Below, in pieces: positions 58,236 through 64,000 of a stretch of 64,000 nucleotides of DNA. The DNA is from Cohnella baijiui. Lineage in GTDB: Bacteria; Bacillota; Bacilli; Paenibacillales; Paenibacillaceae. Position numbers and translations under genes: made by a program. Each line of letters starts with the position of its first letter. Position 1 is the stretch's first letter. Under the pieces are notes generated by a model that saw nothing but the letters and a program-made list of their open reading frames with translations, was not told the DNA's origin and did no database searches. The DNA lies in assembly GCF_020731285.1 (NCBI RefSeq), contig NZ_JAJFOW010000024.1, positions 1 through 64,000 of the forward strand. Reading direction: 5' to 3'.

Positions 58236-59195
58236 GTGAAACCATACGATGTCGTCGTGATCGGCGACGCCAATATCGATCTGGTCGTGGCGGGATGCAA
58301 CGAGATGCCCGCGCCCGGTCAGGAAGTGCTAGTGAACGAGATGACCCTCCACGTCGGGGGAGGCGCGGCGCTGTTCAGCTTGGCGCTCGCGAAGCTGGGC
58401 ATGAAAATCGCATTTAACGGCGTTCTCGGGGAAGACGGATTCGGCCAATTCGTCCGCGAACGTTTTCTTCAATATGGTATCGATACCAGGTATATTCGAA
58501 CGAGCAGTCGGCGCAACACCGGCATTTCGATCGCCATCAATCCGGAAAAGGACAGGTCGTTTATTACGTACACCGGAACCAACGAGGAGCTGAGTCTGCA
58601 GCAGCTCGATATGGACAGCGTCGCCCTCGGCCGGCACGTCCATCTCACCGGCTACCGCGGCAGCCGCAACCATGCGGAATACGTCGACATGGCGCGGCGA
58701 CTCAAGCAGCTGGGCCTGACCACTTCGCTCGACGTCGGCTGGGACGATACGGGCGAATGGTACAAGGGCATCTACGAGCTGATCCGGGAAGTGGACGTCT
58801 TCTTTCTGAACGAGACCGAAGCCCGGCATTACACCGGCTGCGCCTCTGCGGAGCGCGGTCTGCGGGAGCTCGCCAAGCACGGCCGGCACGTCGTGCTTAA
58901 GCTCGGCGAAGCGGGCGCCCTGGCGGCGATCGGCGGCCGGGTCGCGTACCGCTCCGCGTTCGAGGCGGACGTCGTCGATACGACCGGCGCGGGAGACTCC
59001 TTTAATGCAGGCTACATGTACGGTTACTTGAACGGGCATCGGACGGAGCAGTGCCTGCTGTTCGCCAACGCCTGCGGCGCGATGTCCGTCAGCCGGTTCG
59101 GCGGCAGCGCGGGCGTCCGCGATCGCGCCGAGCTGGAGCGGTTCGTCGGCGAACGGATCGCCCAAACGACGGATCATTGGGAGGTAGCGCAATGA
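58236..59195 (+). CDS. PfkB-family carbohydrate kinase
   Basis: A 319-residue ribokinase-like protein starting at GTG. Motifs are VVIGDANIDLVVAG, HVGGGAALFSLALAKLGMKIAFNGVLGEDGFG and the C-terminal VVDTTGAGDSFNAGYMYGYL with the catalytic Asp. It phosphorylates a sugar or nucleoside; the substrate is not known. A perfect repressor palindrome lies inside the coding sequence at 58475. It overlaps the GH4 gene by 4 nt (ATGA). Confidence 0.92.
   Translation: MKPYDVVVIGDANIDLVVAGCNEMPAPGQEVLVNEMTLHVGGGAALFSLALAKLGMKIAFNGVLGEDGFGQFVRERFLQYGIDTRYIRTSSRRNTGISIAINPEKDRSFITYTGTNEELSLQQLDMDSVALGRHVHLTGYRGSRNHAEYVDMARRLKQLGLTTSLDVGWDDTGEWYKGIYELIREVDVFFLNETEARHYTGCASAERGLRELAKHGRHVVLKLGEAGALAAIGGRVAYRSAFEADVVDTTGAGDSFNAGYMYGYLNGHRTEQCLLFANACGAMSVSRFGGSAGVRDRAELERFVGERIAQTTDHWEVAQ
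58475..58488. promoter_or_regulatory. LacI-type operator, site 4, inside the kinase gene
   Basis: TGGTATCGATACCA is a perfect 14-bp palindrome within codons 80-85 of the kinase gene, about 240 bp into the gene and 700 bp before the GH4 start. It may act as a roadblock or looping partner. Confidence 0.6.
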
Positions 59196-60559
59196 AATTG
59201 ACGTTAATCGGCGGCGGCGGCGTCCGGGCTGTGTTGTTCACGCAAAGCCTGACGCTCCGCGCGACGCAGGCGGGCATCGACAAGCTGGTGCTGCTCGACG
59301 TCGACCCGGTGCAGCTCGAGACGATCGGGCAGCTCTGCCGGGTCGTCGTCGCCCGCAGCGGCGTGTCCCTCGACATCGAGCTGTCGACCGATCCCCGGTC
59401 GGCGCTGGCCGGCGCGGACTACATCGTCACGACGATCCGCGCGGGCAAGGAAGCGTCCCGAGCCGAGGACGAGCGGATCGCCATGCAATACGGGCTTCTC
59501 GGGCAGGAGACGACGGGGCCGGCTGGCTTCTCCATGGCGCTGCGCACGATTCCGGTGCTGCTCGATTACTGCGCGCTCGCGCGGGAAGTCGCTCCGAACG
59601 CCTGGATTTTCAATTTCTCCAATCCTTCCGGTCTTGTCACCCAGGCGCTTCGGAGCGCGGGCTACGATCGGGTGGTCGGCATTTGCGACACGCCCAGCCA
59701 CACAAAGCTGCGGATGGCGGAAGCGCTGGACCTCGACCCGGAGGCGCTTTACGTGGAGTTTTTCGGCCTCAACCACTTGTCTTGGATCCGCAAGGCGGTT
59801 TATGGGGGAGAAGACCGGCTCGCGGGGCTGAAGACCGATCCCGCCTTCCTGTCCCGCGTCGGCGAATTCGCGATGTTCGATCCGGATTTGCTGCGATCGC
59901 TGCCGTACTTGCCGAACGAATATCTTTATTACTACTACCACCGGGAGCGGGCGATCGCCAATATCCGGCGGGCCGGCGAGACAAGAGGCCGGATGATCGC
60001 GTATAACAATCGGGAGATGCTCGAAGCGCTGAGGGTAATCGACATCCCGAGGCAGCCGGAGAAGGCGCTGCAGACGTATCTTTACTATACGCAGAAGCGG
60101 GAGGCCTCCTACATGGCGATCGAAACCGACTCGGCCGCGAAGCCGGAGCTGCCGGCCGAGGAGCTGAAGCTGCCGGAGTCGCTCGGCTACGCGGGCGTCA
60201 TGCTCGACTTCGTGGACGCGCTGCAGTCGGGCTCCGAACGTGCCGTCGTCCTGTCCGTTCCGAACGCGGGCAGCATCGCCGGCTTCGCGGACGACGACGT
60301 GGTCGAAGTCACGTGCCGGATCGGCGCGAACGGCGCCGTGCCGGTGCCGATCGGCGAAGTGCCGGAGGCGGAATATTTGCTCATGCGCAGCGTCAAGCGC
60401 TTCGAGCGGTTGACCGTGGAGGCTGTGCGCGAACGTTCCAAGGAACTGGCGATCGAGGCGCTGACCTCGCATCCGCTCGTCGGCTCGTACTCGCTCGCCA
60501 AGCAGCTGACAGCCGACTATTTAGAGGCTTATCGGCCGCTCTTGGGTGAATGGAAGTAA
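59192..60559 (+). CDS. GH4 family glycosidase (6-phospho-beta-glucosidase or alpha-glycosidase type)
   Basis: A 455-residue NAD- and Mn-dependent glycosidase. It has the Rossmann start MKLTLIGGGGVRAVLFTQSL, DYIVTTIRAGKEASRAEDERIAMQYGLLGQETTGPAGF, NFSNPSGLVTQAL, GICDTPSH with the metal-binding Cys, and EFFGLNHLSW with the metal-binding His. Length fits LicH-type enzymes. Many GH4 members need a phosphorylated substrate, but with an ABC importer and a PfkB kinase in the operon either a kinase-made or an already phosphorylated substrate is possible. Confidence 0.92.
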   Translation: MKLTLIGGGGVRAVLFTQSLTLRATQAGIDKLVLLDVDPVQLETIGQLCRVVVARSGVSLDIELSTDPRSALAGADYIVTTIRAGKEASRAEDERIAMQYGLLGQETTGPAGFSMALRTIPVLLDYCALAREVAPNAWIFNFSNPSGLVTQALRSAGYDRVVGICDTPSHTKLRMAEALDLDPEALYVEFFGLNHLSWIRKAVYGGEDRLAGLKTDPAFLSRVGEFAMFDPDLLRSLPYLPNEYLYYYYHRERAIANIRRAGETRGRMIAYNNREMLEALRVIDIPRQPEKALQTYLYYTQKREASYMAIETDSAAKPELPAEELKLPESLGYAGVMLDFVDALQSGSERAVVLSVPNAGSIAGFADDDVVEVTCRIGANGAVPVPIGEVPEAEYLLMRSVKRFERLTVEAVRERSKELAIEALTSHPLVGSYSLAKQLTADYLEAYRPLLGEWK

Positions 60560-60591
60560 AGGCGCCGTTTAACGAAAAGGAGGAATCGGAA

Positions 60592-61506
60592 GTGAACGGG
60601 GAACAGAAGCGTGAATTAAAGTTTCGCGAGGACGGATCGTTTACGATCCTGCAGCTGACAGACATGCACTACGGCGACGACAAGCCGGAGGACCGGGAAC
60701 AGGACGGCCGCACCGCGGCGCTCGTCTCGCGCCTGATCGCCGAGGCGCAGCCGGATCTCGTCGTCCTGACGGGCGACATGATCTGGAGCCAAGGCGTGCC
60801 GGACCCGCAGGCGTCGTTCCGCCGGGCGATTGCGCCGGTGTCGTCGTCCGGCGTGCCGTGGGCCGCCGTCTTCGGCAACCACGACGCGGAAGCCGGAGTG
60901 ACCCGCGAGCAGCTGCTGGCGATCCAGCGCGAGGACCCGAACTGTCTCACGGAGGCGGGGCCGGCGGATATCGGCGGCGTAGGCAACTTCGTGCTGCAAG
61001 TTCGGAAAGCGGGGACGGACGCGGCGACGCTTTACTTTTTCGATTCGGGCATCGAGGCGCCAGAGCCGATCGGCGGCTATGCCTGGATTCAGCCAGATCA
61101 GATCCACTGGTACGTCGAACAGTCCCGGCGGCTGTCGGCGGAGGCCGGCGGTCCGCTGCCGGCGCTCGCCTTCTTCCACATTCCGGTGCCGGAGTACGAC
61201 GAGGCGTGGCAGAGCGACACGGACCTCGTCGGGACGAAGGAGGAGCGGGTGGAGTGTCCGCGGGTGAACACCGGCTTGTTCGGCGCGATGGTGCAAATGG
61301 GCGACGTCATGGGCACCTTCGTCGGTCACGACCACGACAACGACTATTGCGGCACCTTGCACGGCATTCGGCTTTGCTACGGAAGGGTTACGGGATATAA
61401 CTGCTATGGCAAGCTAGCGCGCGGAGCGCGCGTCATCCGGATGCAGGCCGGCAGCCGGTCGTTCGAGACTTGGATCGTCGAGGCGGACGGGGGCGCCGCC
61501 CCATGA
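60592..61506 (+). CDS. Calcineurin-like metallophosphoesterase
   Basis: A 304-residue phosphoesterase with all five metal motifs: LQLTDMHYGDD, VVLTGDMIWS, FGNHDAEAG, AFFHIPVPEY and FVGHDHDNDYCG. It resembles the cytosolic Dcr2-like subgroup. GTG 60592 follows AAGGAGG; an in-frame ATG at 60550 that overlaps the GH4 stop has no such signal. It may dephosphorylate an intermediate of the pathway encoded here. It overlaps the M17 gene by 4 nt. Confidence 0.9.
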   Translation: MNGEQKRELKFREDGSFTILQLTDMHYGDDKPEDREQDGRTAALVSRLIAEAQPDLVVLTGDMIWSQGVPDPQASFRRAIAPVSSSGVPWAAVFGNHDAEAGVTREQLLAIQREDPNCLTEAGPADIGGVGNFVLQVRKAGTDAATLYFFDSGIEAPEPIGGYAWIQPDQIHWYVEQSRRLSAEAGGPLPALAFFHIPVPEYDEAWQSDTDLVGTKEERVECPRVNTGLFGAMVQMGDVMGTFVGHDHDNDYCGTLHGIRLCYGRVTGYNCYGKLARGARVIRMQAGSRSFETWIVEADGGAAP

Positions 61507-62996
61507 AGTTCGAGCTGGGCGCAGCGGGGATGGGAACTGGGGGCGGGGCGGACGCGCTTGTGCTGCCCGCGTTTGCGGACCGGCTCCCGCAGGCGGGAAA
61601 CGTCCCGGCGATCGGGGCGCTGGCCGCCAAGCTGAAGCCGGGGATGGGCGAGCGGCATGCGGTCACGTGGCTGTACGGTGTGGACGGCCGTCCGGACGTC
61701 CTGCTCGTCGGCCTGGGCGCGGCTGCCGACTTCGGACCGCTGCGGCTGCGCGAGGCGGCTGGGGACGCGGGACGGGCACTGGTGCGGGACGGCCGCCGGA
61801 AGGCGGGAGTTTCCTTCGCGCTGGCGCGGGCGGAGGGGGCCGCTGCGCTCGACGAGGCGGAGGCCGTCGCCGCTTGGGTGGAAGGCGCGATGCTCGGCGC
61901 GTACGCCTTCGACAAGTACAAGTCGGGGCCGCGGAGCGAGCCGAGCCTCGCTTTTGCGATCGACGCCGCGGACAGTCCGGCTTGCCGGGGGGCGATGCGT
62001 CTCTCCCTCATCCGCGCGGAGAGCACGATCTGGGCGCGCGATTTGACGAACGAGCCGCCGAACGGCCTTCGTCCGCGCGACTTGGCGGAGCGGACGGTCG
62101 AGCGGTTCGCGGGCACGTCGGCGCGCGTGACCGTGCACGAAGGCGAGGCGCTGGAGCGCCTCGGATTCACGGGTCTCGCCGCCGTCGGCCGCGGCAGCGC
62201 GAATCCGCCCGCGTTTATCGAGGTTCGCTACGACGGAGACGAGGCGGCGCCGCTCGTTGCGCTCGTCGGCAAGGGCATCACGTTCGATACGGGCGGCATC
62301 AGCCTGAAGCGGGACAACGACATCAGCGACATGCGGATGGACATGGCCGGGTCGGCTGCCGTGCTCGGCGCCGCCGACGCGCTCGTCCGCAGCGGCGCGC
62401 CGGTTCGCGTGGCCGCGCTCGTGCCGGCGGCGGAAAATTGCCCCTCCGACCGGGCGCTCCTGCCGGGCGAGGTGATCCGCTACGCCAACGGCGTGACCGT
62501 TCAGGTGGGCAACACCGACTCCGAAGGACGGCTCGTGCTCGCCGACGCGCTCATCCATGCGCATCGGATCGGCGCTTCGGTGGCGATCGATCTGGCGACG
62601 CTCACCCACTCCGTCGTTGGAGCCCTCGGTTCCCGGATCGCGGGCGCATTAGGCGACGACGCGTTGATCCAGGCGCTCAAGCACGCGGGCGAGCCGTTCG
62701 GCGAGCGGATCTGGCAGCTGCCGCTCGTCGACGAGTACGAAGCTTACCTGGACAGCGACTACGCCGATACGAGCAACATCAGCAGCAAAGGGGAAGCGGG
62801 CGTCATCACGTCCTCGCTTTTCCTGCGCAAGTTCGTCCATCCGTCGCTCCGATGGGTACATATCGACATGAACGGCCCGAAGGAGTCATCCTCCGCTCGG
62901 GGGCAGCATGCCGTCGGCGCGACCGGCTTCGGAGTGCGCATGCTGACGGCCTTCGTCGCGGAGGCGGGCCGGGGCGGTCCGCCGGCCGAAGCCTAG
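61503..62996 (+). CDS. Leucyl aminopeptidase (family M17)
   Basis: A 497-residue M17 peptidase with the usual two domains. The catalytic domain shows VGKGITFDTGGISLK (Lys and Asp ligands), DMRMDMAGSAAVLGA, GNTDSEGRLVLADAL (Asp, Glu and the catalytic Arg) and ATLTHSVVGALGSRIAG. It releases N-terminal amino acids from peptides as a hexamer with two metal ions. The location in a sugar operon, translationally coupled by ATGA to the phosphoesterase, is unusual. The last codons and stop lie in a 28-bp tandem repeat. Confidence 0.95.
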   Translation: MKFELGAAGMGTGGGADALVLPAFADRLPQAGNVPAIGALAAKLKPGMGERHAVTWLYGVDGRPDVLLVGLGAAADFGPLRLREAAGDAGRALVRDGRRKAGVSFALARAEGAAALDEAEAVAAWVEGAMLGAYAFDKYKSGPRSEPSLAFAIDAADSPACRGAMRLSLIRAESTIWARDLTNEPPNGLRPRDLAERTVERFAGTSARVTVHEGEALERLGFTGLAAVGRGSANPPAFIEVRYDGDEAAPLVALVGKGITFDTGGISLKRDNDISDMRMDMAGSAAVLGAADALVRSGAPVRVAALVPAAENCPSDRALLPGEVIRYANGVTVQVGNTDSEGRLVLADALIHAHRIGASVAIDLATLTHSVVGALGSRIAGALGDDALIQALKHAGEPFGERIWQLPLVDEYEAYLDSDYADTSNISSKGEAGVITSSLFLRKFVHPSLRWVHIDMNGPKESSSARGQHAVGATGFGVRMLTAFVAEAGRGGPPAEA

Positions 62997-63057
62997 CAGG
63001 GGCGGAGCGCCGATCGAGGCCTAGCAGGGGCGGAGCGCCGATCGAGGCCTAGCAGGG
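62991..63057. repeat. 28-bp tandem repeat over the M17 stop codon
   Basis: GCCTAGCAGG begins at 62991, 63019 and 63047. Two full 28-bp units (GCCTAGCAGGGGCGGAGCGC and then CGATCGAG) are followed by a partial third. The stop codon TAG of the aminopeptidase is in the first unit. Recent slippage is the simplest explanation. Confidence 0.85.
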
Positions 63058-63180
63058 ACGGCCGGCCATCGCGGCGAGGAAGCGGGCAAGGGCGCCATCG
63101 CCGGGCCGCACTGCGTCGACATCGACGGGGAAGCTCACGCGCAACCTCGCGTTTCAGGATAGGGGCGGCGCTGCTCACCA

Positions 63181-63211
63181 AAAAGGGGACGATCCCGGCG
63201 ATCGTCCTTTT
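63181..63211 (+). terminator. Terminator after the second carbohydrate locus
   Basis: GGACGAT and ATCGTCC around a 7-nt loop, with AAAAGG before and TTTT after. It lies 185 bp downstream of the M17 stop. Confidence 0.75.
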
Positions 63212-64000
63212 AGCTGTCGTTGACCGTCAAGCCAACCGCCGCCTGGATACCGAGATTAATCCACCTTCGTTCTTGTCCAAACTCGGCCGTTGCTTGAACC
63301 ATCCGTTCCACACTCCCAGTCCGGCCGAACCGATCACCGACCTCCGTTTGCAATCACCCGACGCAGCCCGCTTTCGAAGTCGCGAATCCATTCCCGCTTT
63401 TGATCCGGCCGAACTGATTACCGACTTTCGTTCCGGCCCATCGATTCCTAGTCACTCCTCACCTTCTCGACGAATGACCGCAAACTTCTATTTAGTTGCA
63501 ATCGTGCATCTCATTTTCGCGAAAATGGGGCTTTTGTGCAATATAGTTGCATTCGTACCTCTAATTCTGGATAGAACGGCGGATTTGCCGTTTTGGCTAG
63601 ATTTTAGTTGTGCTTTTGCAGCTAATGGTGGGTTAAGGGGACGATTCGTCGAAAACAGTTGCACTTTTGCAAGTACTAGTCCTTTACTAGCGTGTAGATT
63701 GACGTTAAGGCGGGGAAAGCCCGAGGCGTGCCCCTTTTTTAGCAAGTCAGGGGGTAGGTTGGCTGTCGCAGCAGAGGGGGAGCGTCGGAACTCCTGGTCT
63801 AGCTAAAGAATACTGAGGAGGAGAGCCGTCGAAGCTGACGCCGAGCTGAAGGTTGCGAAGGGGAGATCCGTAGAAGTCCGACCGAACTGGCGGTGCGGAG
63901 ATAGAAGAGAGGTTTGACTTGGGATCTCCTTTTCAGATGGCGAGAATTCGCGTACAATGAATAAGAGAGAGTAAGCGGATATTGTGTATACTCACTATTA
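63212..64000. other. Gene-poor right end
   Basis: No recognised gene. 63250-63450 contains irregular C-rich segments with loosely repeated GATTACCGACTTTCGTTCC-like text. 63493-63675 is the second palindrome cassette. From 63900 a possible promoter region (TACAAT at 63954-63959) may serve a gene beyond the window. Confidence 0.4.
63493..63675. repeat. Cassette B: four 20-bp palindromes spaced 51/61/51 bp
   Basis: Copies begin at 63493, 63544, 63605 and 63656: TAGTTGCA-ATCG-TGCATCTC, TAGTTGCA-TTCG-TACCTCTA, TAGTTGTG-CTTT-TGCAGCTA and CAGTTGCA-CTTT-TGCAAGTA. The motif family, number of copies and the 51/61/51 spacing are identical to the cassette at 572-754, 63 kb away, while the DNA between the copies differs. 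The central 41-nt spacer holds a further hairpin (AACGGC/GCCGTT). Confidence 0.9.

Noticed and set aside
63273..63806. Plus-strand frame of 177 codons at the right end
   Set aside because: It runs through the palindrome cassette, has no ribosome binding site and no recognised domain.
1..64000. tRNA, rRNA or known riboswitch genes
   Set aside because: No cloverleaf with CCA-type end, rRNA signature or conserved riboswitch core was recognised on reading; a covariance-model search would be needed to exclude small ones.

Overview
The window looks like the chromosome of a high-GC, endospore-forming Bacillota of the family Paenibacillaceae (Cohnella- or Paenibacillus-like; the genus is inference). 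The grounds are a gerA-type germination operon, LplABC-type sugar ABC transporters, a YesMN-type two-component pair, AraR-, IolQ- and LacI-type repressors, CcpA-type cre sites and strong AGGAGG ribosome binding sites. There are no rRNA or tRNA genes and no phage or plasmid modules. Mobile DNA is limited to the 3' end of a group II intron at the left edge and a possible IS200/IS605-type relic.

Layout. 1-1.3 kb: intron 3' end, then gene-poor DNA with a long array of phased palindromes. 1.4-9 kb: arabinoside-degrading genes (GH51, DUF2264, GH127 with a divergent AraC regulator) around an MFS exporter. 9-13.2 kb: a RibD/DHFR-like protein, SelO and a 2-keto-acid decarboxylase. 13.2-14.5 kb: gene remnants and a six-copy hairpin array. 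14.5-25 kb: GH78 rhamnosidase-type enzyme, an AraR-like repressor, a sugar ABC transporter one of whose permeases is fused to a beta-propeller, an AraC regulator and a PhyH-family oxygenase. 25.9-26.7 kb: a sugar isomerase-like TIM barrel. 26.9-30.7 kb: a germination operon in the order B-A-C. 30.9-39.4 kb: GH8 exo-oligoxylanase-type enzyme, response regulator and sensor kinase, and an LplABC-type importer. 40.2-48.5 kb: inositol catabolism operon iolDECAGB plus its LacI-type repressor. 48.9-63 kb: a second carbohydrate locus with an aldo-keto reductase, TIM barrel, MgtC-like protein, GDPD-like phosphodiesterase, ABC importer, PHP phosphoesterase, LacI repressor, PfkB kinase, GH4 glycosidase, metallophosphoesterase and M17 aminopeptidase. 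63-64 kb: non-coding DNA with a second palindrome cassette.

How the parts work together. Most of the window imports and breaks down plant-derived oligosaccharides (arabinosides, rhamnosides, xylo-oligosaccharides) and inositol. Regulation can be read from palindromes: AAGTATACTT-type sites around the AraR-like gene, AAGCGCTT sites for the IolQ-like repressor, and TGGTATCGNTACCA sites for the second LacI repressor. Cre-like sites precede several loci.

Most unusual structure. Several intergenic regions carry short palindromes repeated every 51-52 bp, about five helical turns. Two cassettes at opposite ends of the window (572-754 and 63493-63675) share exactly the same 51/61/51 spacing of four 20-bp palindromes although the DNA between the palindromes differs. 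Other points of interest are the propeller-permease fusion and a second sugar locus rich in phosphoesterases.
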